Assembly (NCBI GenBank): GCA_023213395.1
Contig: CM041465.1
Location: 215,085,741 to 215,149,740, forward strand
DNA: 64,000 nucleotides
Source of the DNA: Cycas panzhihuaensis
Taxonomy: Eukaryota; Cycadophyta
Reading direction: 5' to 3'
Part shown: one piece after another, positions 12,101 to 23,880 of the stretch
Numbering within the stretch: position 1 is the first letter of the stretch
Layout of the letters: every line of letters begins with the position of its first letter
Program-made: the position numbers and the translations under genes
Notes under the pieces: model-generated
The model's input: the letters and a program-made list of their open reading frames with translations, nothing else
Database searches by the model: none
Told to the model about the DNA's origin: nothing

Positions 12101-13401
12101 ATCTGTCATGAGAGCTATCTTACCTCTACCAACAAATTTGTGGGATGTATCATCACCAAACATTATTGATCCTTTTCTGTTTTTATCTAAGGTATGAAAT
12201 AAATTTTCCTTATGAGTCATATGGTTCGAACAACCCAAGTTAATATACCAACTATAATCCTCTTCTTCTTTGGTAGTAAAATTAGAAAAGAATAGTCTAT
12301 CATTATCCCTTATTTCTATAGTGGTATGAGCACTCCCTTTGGTGGGTGGTCTATGTTTAGAGAAATACTTATCTTTTGTATGACCACTTGGATGACAATA
12401 GGAGAAATATAAGGGTTCTCTTCTTCTATAACTTAGACTTCTACTTCTTGGATGAGTTCTATTAACGTGGAAGGTCTCCTCATTTCCTTATAATATGGAG
12501 GTGGATTTTCCCTTTGTCTATTATCATAGTAATCCTAATTTGATCTTGAGGCTTGAATATTCCCTTGATAATTAGGACAACATGAGTGTCCCTTAGATTA
12601 TTTTTCCTGATTTGGGTACATAGGAGGATTCACATTTAGTTTATTTCCTCCATGCCTCCTTTAATGTGGGGATTGGTACTTAGGTGGATCTTGTCTCACA
12701 TCCCTTCTCTTGGGAGGTGATTCCCTAGATTTTGAAGTACTCACTTAAGAGTGTTATTGAATCCTAGCCTAAGTAGCGAAGGCATGCTCAAGTAATTCGT
12801 TGGTATTCTGTTGCTCCTTAACTAACATTAACATGACATTTAGTTACTCCACTTTTAGTGTACTTAGATCTTTTGATACCCCTTACTTATCGTAACTATT
12901 TTAAATCTTTTGACAATACCAATACACCTTAATATTCTTTCTACCACTCGTTGTTTTGTCAATGTGTCCCTAAGTGACCTCATTTGGTTGACTATATCTT
13001 GAACTTAAATTATGAACTCTCTTACTAATTCCGTGGGAATCATTCATAAATTTTCTAATTTACTCCTAAGGTTTTAGAGCTTAGATGAAGCAGCTCCTTC
13101 ATCGATTAGCTGGAGGGTATCCCATATTTCCTTTGATTTAGTTGACTTGCTAACTTGTAAGAAAATATGATCCTCTAACACATAAAATATAAGTGCAAGT
13201 GCTTCATTGTCTTTTTTAACATTTTTCTTATATATTACCTTTTTAGCATCAGTGGCATTTTTCCCTAACTCACTATATCATACTTTTACTATCTACCCAT
13301 ATATCGTTAGCAATGATGATGGGTCTTATCCTTCTACTCTAGTTTAGAAAATTATTTCCATCGAATTTGGGAATTATCATATTTCCAAAACTAGATACCA
13401 T
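9179..13401 (-). pseudogene. Copia #1 gag-pol polyprotein (decayed)
   Basis: The - strand start is at 13,401, an ATG opening MVSSFGNMIIPKFDGNNF, a typical copia gag N-terminus. A zinc-knuckle remnant (SYCHPSGHTKDKYF, Cys positions partly lost) lies near 12,390. The protease site reads NLGCSNHMT near 12,240, with Asn where the catalytic Asp is expected. The integrase core shows FIDDYTRKTWVF near 11,585, then NPYTPQQNDVAERKNHT in the open piece 11,459-11,106. RT has VYQMDIKSAFLN near 10,400 and a well-kept YVDDL at 10,130-10,144. RNase H ends near 9,210 with HTRTKYFETQNHFIYEL. The order gag-PR-INT-RT-RH is diagnostic of Ty1/copia. Numerous TAG/TAA stops and some frame shifts make it non-functional. 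Confidence 0.9.
9185..9195 (-). other. Copia #1 polypurine tract
   Basis: The - strand reads ATGGGGGAGAA directly before the 3' LTR. A polypurine tract primes second-strand synthesis. The pol reading frame runs through it (GGEC followed by a TAG stop formed by the first LTR bases). Confidence 0.8.
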
Positions 13402-16143
13402 CTTTTAGATAAGGTTTTAAAACTATAAATAAAGTGAGGTTTATAAATGTTTGAGTTTGAAATTTAACCTAAGAGAAAATATCCAAAGTATTGCCCAAAG
13501 TTTTTAAAGTGTCTTAGTCCCTAACTTAGGCTTCTAGGTTCTAAGTTTAAGGGTCTCTAAGAGAAACCTTTCATTGCTATTCTATTTAGGGGTGCCTACC
13601 CATAAGTGGAAAAATAGAGATCTAATATACTTGTATATGAGATCAAGGCTTGATATACCTCAGTATATGGGCTACTACAAAGGTTTTTATACCCCCATGA
13701 GTTTTTGGTCTACCTGCATCAAACTTATGCCTAATGATAGATCTAGTAGTGAAGCTTGCACTAACCAAGGTAATCACCCTCTCTAAGTCTAGCCTTGGTC
13801 TCCGAACATCAATAAACAATTGATTTTCCACCTTAACCTACCACCTAATACACCTTATGGCTAATAACTTTCCTCATCCAATATGAGTAAGATAGTTAGC
13901 ATGTGCATGGTTGTAACTTCAAGGGTCCTAACTATTCCCTTTATAAGGCTAGAAATAATATGGTTGATTTGAGAGTTATCTTTTTTAATGTGAGAATATA
14001 TTTAATTAGAAACATAGTCTTGCTTAGCTTTTATAAGATTCTTTTTATATAGGAAATGAAAATAACTCAAAAAGTAAATCCTTTAAGCAAGACAAACTAT
14101 GAAGTTCAAACTTTTATGAAATGGAAATATGAGTCAAACTTTCTTCAAATAAAAATATGCTACAAACTTTCTTCAAATCATAATAAAGCAAGTAAACAAA
14201 TCAGTGATGCTCTTCTTCTTCAAATGAACAAGGAACATAAGCTAGTATGCAAACTAGTTCTTTCAAATTAATATATTTGTAGGAAAGACAAGAAACTATA
14301 TGATCCTTTTCAATGCAATGTAATAAGATATGCTTTAATACTTTGAAATACAAACTAGTTTTGAGATAAATAATGAATGAAATTTTGCAACTAAATTTTG
14401 TAGCTTTCAAATTGAAATAGGAACTAAAGCCTTTGATAAAAATTAAGATGATTTCTTGTTTAATATGCAAGACAATATGAATGCCAAATTATTCCTTTAT
14501 AAAGCAAGAATAACTATATGAAACTTAAAATTTATAAGTAGAATCAATGCTTAAAGTAATTAAAAATACCAAAGAATTGTATGTATTCAATTGATAATGT
14601 AAGAAATAAAATAGATTCAATGTAAATAGTACTGGTTTGTTGATGTTATAATGCTTAGGTTACTTGAAGCTTAAGGTGTTGAAAATGATATCAATTAGCT
14701 ATAAAATAACTTAGAATATATATTAAAACTAATAATAACTCCATAAATTGATTAGTAATAAATAATACTTCAAATATAATCATTTGAAATAATGAAATTC
14801 TCAAAAAATATTATAAAACAAGCATGTCTAGGGCTAAGCTAAAAGTTTAACTTAATTAACCTTGAAAACCTATAAAATGATGTTAAAATATAATGAAACT
14901 AATTCCAACTTGAAATACTCTAAAATACCTTTCTGATGAATCTTACAGTTCAAAAAATAGAGTTGAAATGACAAAGTTATTGCAAAAAATGTAAGCATGC
15001 CTCTTTATGGCTAACAAAATAACTGTTGGAAATAGGGGTCACTTTGACCAATTAAAACTTAGCCAAAATGAGCTCAAATTTGATGAGTAATAATACCACA
15101 CTATAGTTCTATAAAATATGGTCCTAATGAGACCAATTTTGCTGAAAACTAATATGCCAATGATAAGTTACATCATTAAATACATCAGGGTCTCTTAAGG
15201 TGAAAATATAAAGAAAGCCTTAATAAAGTTAGCCCCTTTTGAAAAATAGGGTGCACAGTCATATGGAGTAGATTTGAACCACAAAACAAATCTTCATAAG
15301 ATTAGTAGACCTCCAACACTTAATAAATTCTCATCTATGGTAGAAGTCAGCCAAATAAAAAAAATATCTTAAAAAAGATGAAAAATAACCTCTTAATAAG
15401 CTCAAAATAGAGGTCACATACAAATGAAATTGGGGGCTTAAGCAAAGGGAGCTAAGGGCCTTTTATAATACCCAAATTTCAAATAAAGTTAACAATAATT
15501 ACAGTTTTTAAAACTTTAATAAACTTTATAATATAATCAAATTTGATTTTAATAGACAAAGCGTATATAAAAATAATTTTTTTAAATGATGTCAAAGTTG
15601 TGCAAACTCTGTTGAGATATAAAGAGGAGAAATGATTAAAATGATCACTGAAACTTGATCTAGAAGTTTCAAAGATGAGTATTGAAGGGAAGCACACTCA
15701 ATAAAGGAGTCGATCGAGCAAAAAGATCACTGAAACACGAAAAAAACACGTTGAAACAAGGCACAAGGATGAATGATGCGCGGAAGCTAGTAGAGGTTTA
15801 ATGGAGGAATAGAGGGTAAATACAAGCAAGATAAATGCTAAATGCTACCCAAAAAACTCCTATTTTACTCATTGAATAAGGGCACCTAAATATATGGGCT
15901 CAAATCATTAAAAAATTTTAAAAAATATTTGTTATAAGTGAAAAATAAAGGGAAAAATGAAGAAAACCTAGATGTAGAGGTTCATTTGATTCAAACTTCT
16001 CACTGGATGTACAGATACTTACAAAATTTGAGGCATAGTAAGATATGCTTGGTAGCCCAAAGTTGATGAAGTTTCATGAAGAATGGTTACTTGTAGAGTT
16101 AGAATGAAGCTATGGAGTAAAATAGACCAAAAATAGATACATG
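13402..16143 (-). other. Copia #1 leader, left part; no gene recognised
   Basis: About 2.7 kb of AT-rich sequence between the gag start and the nested insertion; the leader resumes at 26,422. This is long for a copia leader, so an unrecognised older insertion may lie within it. A short - strand open frame at 13,831-13,643 (62 codons, basic) and a + strand one at 14,056-14,271 show no known motif. CAAACTTTCTTCAAAT is repeated near 14,130-14,180. Confidence 0.45.
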
Positions 16144-16148
16144 CTGAC
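16144..16148. other. Target-site duplication CTGAC, left copy
   Basis: CTGAC directly precedes the left LTR of the nested element. An identical CTGAC follows the right LTR at 26,417-26,421. Five base pairs is the usual duplication size for LTR retrotransposons. Confidence 0.95.
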
Positions 16149-18658
16149 TGAAACGCTCTCCACGGGGCAATGATCCAACGCCTAGCGGGAAGGGCATAAA
16201 ACAATACGCTAAACAGACTAAATAGCGAGGATCATACCTCGCGCAGACGTCCGTCTTGGCGGAGCGCGGCACGGATCGCAAGGTGCTGGTTGCTTCCGGT
16301 AGTCGTGCAGACGAGGCCTTCCTACCCTTCGGATGGCGGGAAGGAAAAGAATCCTCGCGTCGCTACTTCTCAAGGCAATGAGAAGGCGGCGAAGGGCAAC
16401 CAACCAAAAGTGTAAAGAATACGGTAGAATGCGCTAGGGATACAACGCAAACAAGTCTTCTATTCCTATGTTATGCAATGTAAAGAAATAGTACGAGCAA
16501 GCGAATACACAATAAAAGGTTGTTTTCTTCTTTCCTTTATGTTCTCTATAACAGTAAATGCAATGAAACATAAAAGCGTAAAGAAAATATTAAGGGTATG
16601 CGAAGAATACTTGGATCCGGCGTTTGAATGGAAGCACGGATTTCCCTCCTTGGTTGCGCTCCTTTCCTCCTCCCGTGCATGCAACGTCGATCGCAGACAA
16701 CGAACGGGGTGCACTTACCTCCCCAAAAGCATGCAAGGACTAAACGAAATGAAGGAAACGAAAGCAAAGCTCAACCGAAAAGGGAGAAGAAATACCATAT
16801 GGGGGCCGACTGGCAACGGGTCGATCTCGCGCAATGATTCCTCCAACGCAATCCTGCAAACAATCCCAACGAACGCCTTCCTCTCGGGAGAGAGCTCTGA
16901 AGCACAACAAGATATATGTGTATATCGAAAATGAAATCAACTACGCTAGAAAAATGTAGTTAAGCACCAACATGTAACGAAAATGAAACAAGGCAGCGAT
17001 AAATATGCGACTGTCACCTCATAAAACACACCAAATGGGATTGAGTGTAGCCTCGGGATGGCTAACTCACCCACGAGAGGTCTCCACAGGGGTATAGGGA
17101 AAAGCAGTGCTAGCATGCAACAAGGTGAGTCATGTAGTAACAAATTTCCTACACCAAGAGGGAAACTCAACCCAACTCTCCAAGGCTTCCCTAGCTCTGT
17201 TTCCTAAGAAAGAACGGGTGCTAAAGGGGGAGAGGATAAGGGACGGAACCCTTGGGGAGAAGGACGGCAATGGGGGACGGAACCCCGCCTATCTCCCTCA
17301 AATCCTCGTGAAAACCCTTTATGCCAGCTAGCTTAGGAAATGGCGAAGGAGGAAGCTAAGAGGAAGAGGATGGGATTCAAGGAAATGCAAGAAAATGCAC
17401 CCAATCTAGGGCAGCACTATAGTAAGCCGCAACTAGCTAAGGTTACTTGCATCAAATGACAAAGGAGATCCCAAGGAAAGCACACACAAAAGAAGGAGAA
17501 GAGCTTGCAAGTAAAATAACAAAAAGCAAGGAAAAATGCACCAACAAGAGACAAGAAATACCTTGAATGAAGGAGAGCATGCATGCATGCACCTTGGCTA
17601 CTTGGAGCAGCAGCACAAACAATGTCTAAAGGCTGGTTTTAAGTGTCCTTTGCAGTAGAATGGAAGGAGGAAGCTCCGTGCAAGATGGGAGCTAGAAGTT
17701 GTCCTTTGGAGTAGTCTTTTTTTGTGAAGAAATGCTTTGGATCTTTGAGTATTTGTAAGAGAAGGTGAAGCTTGTGATGGAGAGACGTAGGGGGCAGCAA
17801 TGGCCCTGCAACTCCAGCTGGTAGTAGCCTACTTCACCTCTGCCCAAGCTAACATACATGAAAATCCTTAGTTTACGTGTTTTCCTTTGTCTTTTAGTAG
17901 AGAGTTTTGCTTGGAAGTCTAGAAAAGTGAACTCCAGAATGAGGCAAATGAATGAAAAAAGGCTTTTATGCCTTGGGCATAGCAAGTGAACGTTGGGGGC
18001 CTCGGGCGCCTCAGCGTTCGAAGCCACGCGGCGATTCATGGCAGCGGCCAGTCGCGTGGTTTCTTTTCAAATTTTAAGCAGATCGTCTGCGGCAAACTTG
18101 GCGATGCTGCTAAGTTTATCATGATGCAATACCGCAAACTTTGTGGTACCACTAAGTTTGCAAACAGACACCAAATTTGAAAAAGAGAAAATGCAACCTA
18201 AAAGTCATAAAATCGACTTTTAAGGTAAGAACAAGGTGAGCATGAATTAAATCAATCGGGAAGGCCAGGCGGTGGGCAAGTACTCAAAATGGTGCAAAGA
18301 GCCCCAACTAAGGGTTAAACCAGGCTTAGGAAGGGTTTGCAACATAAGTGGCACGTGGCAATAAGGACAAACGAGCTGGCAGGAGCATCCTGAGAGACCA
18401 TGGAGACATCGTGAGTGGTCAGACGCCATACGGTGTCGCATCCGCTTATGGATGCCCCCGCTGTGAGTCGTCATAGGCTAAAGGGTGCCGTTAGGCACAT
18501 GCATTATGAGCAAGCAGTCAAGCAAATGCGTGTAGGCAGGCATATGTCAATCAAATTACTCCAAATGACCTTAGCAAGCATAAGTAAGAAAAGTAAGAAC
18601 ATATACCTGCACAAACCTGTGTCGATGCGTCCCGAGTCCATTCCCACTAGGCGAAACA
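16149..18658 (-). repeat. 3' LTR of the gag-protease element (left copy)
   Basis: 2,510-bp direct repeat of 23,881-26,416. On the + strand it begins TGAAACGCTCTCC and ends GCGAAACA. Differences from the other copy are largely one- to few-base indels at G/C-rich spots. Open frames inside (for example 16,473-16,934 on + and 18,039-17,692 on -) are not consistently preserved between copies and have no family similarity. Confidence 0.95.
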
Positions 18659-19476
18659 CTTGGCGTAAGAGCCTCCTTTGCTCGGAAGCGTAATGTGATG
18701 GCGAATGCTGACAATAAAGAAACATGAGTAGCACATGCATATATATAAAGAAAAGCAATAAAGAGCAGCACGTGATCCAAGGGCGTAGGCAAGTGTCGTG
18801 GGCAGCGTGGACAAGGGAGACGAGACGAGGACAAGGTAGGGGCTGCCCACGCGTCGTCTAGGCATCGACCGAAAGTGGCGGTAAAACGGGATGCCCCCGT
18901 TGCCAAGGTGCAACGTGAAGTAAGAGGGCATCCAACAAAGTAAACAAGCATATCTAGCAAGCGACAACCCGGAGACTTGGGCACAGTGGCGGACAAGCCT
19001 CCACATGAAATGGTGTGTATCATGTATGATTTATTTTGTAAATGAATGATTTTTGTATGTTTGCAAACGTAAATATGAAAATATGCAAGTATGTGAATAT
19101 GTAAATGTATATGTTTTGTTGTAAAGTTTTGTAAATATGCAGGTTTTCGTTGTAGATATTTGTTGTAAATATTTTGTTGTAATATGCATGTGTTTCCTTC
19201 CATGTATGGCCATACGTCTAACAGGAGCACACACATCCACCGTGAGCAGAGGTGATCGAGAGGTGTGAGGTTAGAAGATAGGGCGACATGCACGTCCACA
19301 GGGGAGCATAGCGGAATATGCGAAGGAAACAACAAGCACGGAAGGGGGAGCAACGATCCTCCCTAGCGTCGTCCTAGTTGGGGAATGCCCAAATAGGAGG
19401 ACGAAGGGGTTCCCAAGAGCAAACGGGAACGCTGGTTCCGTGGGAGGAACCAGAAGACAAAGAAAACAAAAAAGAA
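18659..19476 (-). other. 3' internal noncoding region of the gag-protease element
   Basis: Lies between the 85-bp array and the 3' LTR. It has no coding motif; frames such as 19,353-18,571 on the - strand are long mainly because local stop density is low. A T/A/G-rich stretch near 19,015-19,200 repeats TTTTGTAAAT and TTGTTGTAAAT motifs. A purine-rich AGCAAAGGAGGC on the - strand about 12 bases from the LTR is the only polypurine-tract candidate. Confidence 0.5.
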
Positions 19477-20071
19477 ATCCATCTTAAACCGCCATCCTAC
19501 CCAAGGTTGGGAAGAATAGGGACAGTTTAAAATGGTAGTTTAAGCTCATTTCGGAGCAAGGATCCATCTTAAATTGCCATTCCACCCGTGGTTGGGAGGA
19601 ATGGGAATAATTTAAAATGGTAGTTTAGGCTCGTTTCGGAGCAAGAATCCATCTTAAATTGCCATTCCACCCGTGGTTGGGAGGAATGGGAACAAATTAA
19701 AATGGTAGTTTAGGCTCGTTTCGGAGCAAGAATCCATCTTAAATTGCCATTCCACCCGTGGTTGGGATGAATGGAAACAATCTAAAATGGTAGTTTAGGC
19801 TCGTTTCGGAGCAAGAATCCATCTTAAATTGCCATTCCACCCGTGGTTGGGAGGAATGGGAACAAATTAAAATGGTAGTTTAGGCTCGTTTCGGAGCAAG
19901 AATCCATCTTAAATTGCCATTCCACCCGTGGTTGGGAGGAATGGAAACAATCTAAAATGGTAGTTTAGGCTCGTTTCGGAGCAAGAATCCATCTCAAATT
20001 GCCATTCCACCCGTGGTTGGGAGGAATGGGAACAATTTAAAATGGTAGTTTAGGCTCATTTCGGAGCGAGC
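19477..20071. repeat. Seven tandem 85-bp units, each with a hairpin
   Basis: Unit starts (ATCCATCTTAAA) fall at 19,477, 19,562, 19,647, 19,732, 19,817, 19,902 and 19,987, an exact 85-bp period. Each unit contains the arms TTAAATTGCCATTCCACCC and GGGAGGAATGGGAACAATTT, which pair imperfectly around a GTGGTT loop. The middle units are nearly identical; the first is the most diverged. The array sits in the 3' internal region of the element, between the protease-side sequence and the 3' LTR. Function unknown: it could be an RNA structure of the element transcript or simply an expanding satellite-like array. Confidence 0.9.
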
Positions 20072-20639
20072 AGAGAGGAAGAGGTGTGCCTAGACCCCAT
20101 AAAGGTAGGGGTAGTCACACGTAGGGTAGGGGATAAGTGACGAAGAGTAGGCCTAGCGTGGCTAGGCCTACCAGTAAACTTACTATGGTCAGAACCAGAT
20201 GAGCGCAACGGACTTGGCACACGGCGGACCGCGTGGCAAGGTTGCATCCGAGTGAGAGTGGCTCTAGTCCGAGGTAAGGATCTAGAGCGTGAAGAAGAAG
20301 CGCCTCTACGAGTGGCTCGCCGACGGGCGCCACGTGGGACCGCCTGGGAGGCCGAGGAGGTAAAATAAATAGGGTTTAGGACCGGCCAGAGCCAATGTAG
20401 AATGAGGAAGAGCGGGAATATCCGATCGAGATATTCCCCTAGGTGCTCGCGAAACCAGGGTGACACGTCGAGGAGAGGGCCCATAACCCTCGCTATCCGA
20501 ATCAGAATCACTCATGGCCGCTAATGGCAGTAACCACCCACGCCAATGGGGCAAACCTAACTAGGTTTGGCTCATGACGTGGCATAGGGCTCGGCCGATG
20601 AAGGTCGGTCTCCTGAAACAAAGGTCCCACTAAGGGGTA
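20072..20639 (-). other. Region downstream of protease where RT would be expected
   Basis: GC-rich sequence with overlapping - strand open frames (20,554-20,306 with a Ser-Asp run, and 20,511-20,056 rich in Arg and Ser). Neither shows RT motifs (no YVDD or LPQG-like blocks). They are probably frame-shifted remnants of a short post-protease stretch or chance frames in GC-rich DNA. Confidence 0.45.
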
Positions 20640-21120
20640 ACCTCCTCGTGATCGCTATCTTCATCATCGAAACACCGGCAAGTCGGATGAGAGGTGTGAG
20701 ACGGATTGGCTCACGGGCGACAACTTTAACTTGTCCTTCATGGACAAATTTAAGTTGCCCCCATTGCGTGGGAGCGATCGCTCCCATCCGGTCAAGCCAT
20801 GGTCGGCCCAACAAGAGGTTGTACTCCACATCGACATCGAGTACAAAGAACTCGGCTGAAACAGTTTTCCCTCCTAAGGTAAGGGATAGGGAGATCGCCC
20901 CGGAGGGACTTCTCGCCCCATCATACCCTTGGCACTTCCAAGGGATGACTCAAGAGCTACTATGCCTAGCTCCTTGAGCATACGCGCAGGCATAACATTA
21001 ACCGAGGAGCCATTATCTACAATGGTCCTCTTTACGATACAATCAGGAGTGTCAATGGTAATGACGAACGGGTAATGCAAAAGCTTCTCCCGCTTGCTGG
21101 GAGATGGGAGATCTCTAGGA
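20640..21120 (-). pseudogene. Retrotransposon aspartic protease (gag-protease element)
   Basis: The - strand piece 21,080-20,874 contains IVDNGSSVNVMPARMLKELG, the active-site loop (D-N-G-S-S) of plant gypsy aspartic proteases. After a frame shift near 20,930 the piece 20,829-20,572 continues with VEYNLLLGRPWLDRMGA, the conserved C-terminal G-R-P-W-L block. The enzyme would cleave the gag polyprotein. The active-site Asp is kept, and losses are by frame shift rather than by stops. In complete relatives RT follows; here it does not. Confidence 0.85.
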
Positions 21121-21328
21121 TCAAATGAGATGACAGATGGCCCATGGGAGGTAGCACCTATCGCATGGATGGAAGCGTCTTATTGGCCAAGATCTTCAAG
21201 AAGAAGAGCACGTTGCTCAGGGCAGCTTCTCAAGACGTCCATCAAGGACATTCCCGCAATGATTCAGATAGAGCTCGTCAACGATAGAAAAGGGCTTACC
21301 CTTCCCTGTGGGTTGGGTAAGCGCTCTT

Positions 21329-22720
21329 CTAAAGTCGAATCGACACAGGCGGACGGAATAGTCTTGGGAAGCGCAGGAACCTCCTCCTGAGGAATGGCTT
21401 CCTAAGAGAATCAAGGTGAGATGTGGATGAAGAGGCACCACCGCCTTTAGCAGCTGGGACCCAAGTTAAGGCATATAACGGAGTGGTCTCAAGCAATTGG
21501 ACAACCTTCTTTCCCTTGTAGCGGGACCGCGAAGGTGATGGAGCACGGCGGTCAGGGGAGCGTGAAGGGGAAGGTGACCTTCGCACACCCTTCCCTCTAC
21601 CATGCGAAGGACGAGAATCGGGGGACCTATCCCGATTCTGACTGTATCTTTGTTGAACATCGCGACCACGTTCCCCATGTTTGGGGAACGGGTCTCTATG
21701 AACAGGCTGATCGAGGTTAGGTCTCGATGCTCGCCTGGGGGACGAGTCGCGTGGGTGCTGTGCCCGGCAACGCATCGTCAGAGAAACACTCGTGGATGGA
21801 ACACCACCTCCTCTCAAGGGAGGATCGATCCTCCTGCTTGAGAAGATCGGGTGTTGCCCCTTTGGGGGCATCGCACGAGAAGTCTGCGGGACAGGTCTAT
21901 GGGAGGCAGGCGACGAAGCAGGCTGGAGCTTAAGCCCCTTCATCGTTCGCTCGAACGAGCGAATGGCTGAGGTAAGCGGATCTAGGGTCCTCTCGGTCGG
22001 GTGAGAGGTGGTCCCACGGGCTGCCAAGGTGTGGTCTCCTTCACGGAGGAGGCGCCTCACGGCGTTGTGAGGGCTTGGGAGGTTTCTTGAGTCCGGCTGG
22101 ATCTCAATGGCCTCCAACGCCAAGCACCTCGAAATCGCAGAGTCACACGTGGTTGCCCCATCTTGAGGACCTCCACGTGCACCTCGTGACGGCGCATTGA
22201 CAACAGATCCCTCTTCAACTCCTCGTGCAATGTGGCCTTGGTGGAGTGAAGAAGATCGTGAAAACGCCGCACAAAGTCATGATTCATCTCATCGTGACCT
22301 TGTTTGAGCGACAGAGCGCCTTCATTTCCGCTTTCGAATGGACTACGCCAAAGTAGTTGACGAACTCGTCCACTAGCCGGAATGAGGAAATCGAATGGGC
22401 GGTGAAGGCGGAGAACCACTTGAGGGCGCCGCCCTGCACCGACCGCGGGAAGAGCGTCATCACGATATGGTCGTAGGCCCAATAGTCGATGCACGCCACG
22501 GAAAAGTCAAGACATGTTCGGTTGGGGCTTGCGACGGAGTCCCCTCAAATTTGGGGACTTCAGGAGGATGAGGCGGCAAGTTAGTCCTCAACGCCTCAAC
22601 AGACAAGGGCGTCGACCTATAGTCCACGAAAGGACGTGTCCTTGCCTGGGCTAAAGGATCGACAACTGCCAAAGGCACGGACGGGGGTGTCGGTCCCATC
22701 CCTCCTTGAGGAAACACCCC
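21329..22720 (-). pseudogene. Gypsy-type gag with SR-rich C-terminal tail
   Basis: The - strand coding is split over three frames. 22,717-22,460 carries the N-terminal PPEVPKFEGTPSQAPTEHV segment. 22,499-22,284 carries the capsid-type core GGALKWFSAFTAHSISSF. 22,494-22,057 then gives SLKQGHDEMNHDFVRRFHD. These match the retrotransposon gag (capsid) pattern. 22,123-21,329 is a 264-codon open frame rich in Arg, Ser and Pro (for example RRSPSPSRSPDRRAPSPSRS), probably an RNA-binding tail replacing a zinc knuckle; no CCHC motif is seen. There are few in-frame stops but at least two frame shifts, near 22,480 and 22,320, so either recent decay or consensus sequence errors broke it. A 'CDS' call would be unsafe as it stands. 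Confidence 0.8.
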
Positions 22721-23862
22721 TTGTGGGAAGGGGGTCTGCGGGTAGATGTTCTGGAAAGGAGGCGCGCTTCCTTATGCTGATGCAGCAGCAGGGGTCGCGC
22801 TGGACGTCGGAAATAGAGGATGAGGGACCGGGTTTTGCCCATATGGGCCACCCGTAGGTGGCGCGACCCCATATGGGTGCAACGGGTCCACTCCATGGCA
22901 GGAGGTGGTTTCCTTGCCCCGCCCCCAAGGTTGTGACGTGTAGCCCGGGGCACGTAAGAGAAGGACCACCAACCGTTCTCAACGTATGTAGGAGTGGGTC
23001 CTACATGGCTAACGGCGGCGGTACTAGTAGGGCCTCAGGCTTACTAGGGAACGCATGCGCCACGTTCAGAGGTGGCACGTGCGTTTGGTTTGAGCAGGCA
23101 TACTAACTCCGAGTTGGGGAACGGACACGCCGCCGCGGTGTCCCGAGGAGTGGGACCACGGCTAGCGCAGCGCAACACTCGCCTTAGAGCCGGGTAGACA
23201 TGGCATAGACGTGTGCGCGAAGTGACGTATCAATCGTCAGAGATGACGTGGGCATGGATGAGGAAGACGCCACGTTGCGTAGCATCTCCGTTAACCATCT
23301 AGAGGCGGTTGGCGAATCGCCGAAAGTACTGCCAAGCGCCTCGACCGCGTCGGCGGAGGGGTATCCTCATAGCCATACGAGGTCGAAGGGACTTGGTAGG
23401 GGATCCTCAGGCGCTCCTCGTAAGGCTCGCCCGGTGGGGTGGCGGGTCTCACAGTGGCCGGATCTTCATTGCATGAGCGGAAGGCTCAAAATCTTCGGGT
23501 GGAAATGGTCATCGGGGTAATAGATGGAATCCTCGCCCTCACGGGTGGATTCCGGAGCAGACGAAGGAACTCTTGAGTTCACGAAGTCATGGCATGGTAG
23601 GCCCAATCGGACGGGTAACCTTCCATTCTTAGAAGCGGGGTTCGACGATGGAATGAAAGCGACGATTGGTCTTCTAACTATGGCAAACCCATGGCGCGCG
23701 AAAGCGTCGCATGCAAGGCCTCGCGGCGTTGTTAGAAAAAGCGAAAAGAAAGGAAAGCCCGCAAACCCGTTGGGGTTGCCCAACTCAAAACACGAATGCG
23801 AACCTACCTAAAGGCAAGAGCACCAACACGAAGGGAAGTGGATCTAGCTCCCTTCTTGGCGG
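22721..23862 (-). other. 5' leader of the gag-protease element
   Basis: GC-rich sequence between the primer site and the gag core. Several short - strand frames (22,953-22,651; 23,783-23,466) could be upstream gag N-terminal sequence broken by frame shifts, but no motif confirms it. No promoter-like element was identified here; transcription would be expected to start in the 5' LTR. Confidence 0.5.
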
Positions 23863-23864
23863 TC

Positions 23865-23880
23865 CCGTGTATGGTCGCCA
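23865..23880 (-). other. Candidate primer binding site, TGGCGACCATACACGG
   Basis: Directly abuts the 5' LTR end on the - strand. It begins TGG, the complement of a tRNA CCA end, and TGGCGAC resembles sites used by some plant gypsy elements rather than initiator Met. The priming tRNA was not identified. Confidence 0.6.

Noticed and set aside
13643-13831. 62-codon - strand basic frame as a captured gene fragment
   Set aside because: No motif, short, and overlapped by an equally long + strand frame.
16473-16934. 153-codon + strand frame with a 130-codon counterpart at 24,280-24,672
   Set aside because: Both lie at the same place in the two LTRs, so the partial conservation comes from LTR duplication. 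The frames end differently, have no motif and run against the element.
18659-18690. Clean polypurine tract for the gag-protease element
   Set aside because: Only AGCAAAGGAGGC about 12 bases from the LTR was found; it is not adjacent, so it was mentioned as a candidate and not listed as a feature.
18571-19353. 260-codon - strand frame
   Set aside because: Spans the 3' internal noncoding region and the LTR edge, with low-complexity His/Ile/Tyr stretches and no family resemblance. Long only because stops are sparse locally.
19477-20071. 85-bp repeats considered as a CRISPR array
   Set aside because: Units are adjacent without unique spacers, and the setting is a plant retrotransposon.
20056-20511. 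151-codon - strand frame after protease, considered as RT remnant
   Set aside because: No RT block is present, and it overlaps the start of the 85-bp repeat array. Two other frames are equally open there.
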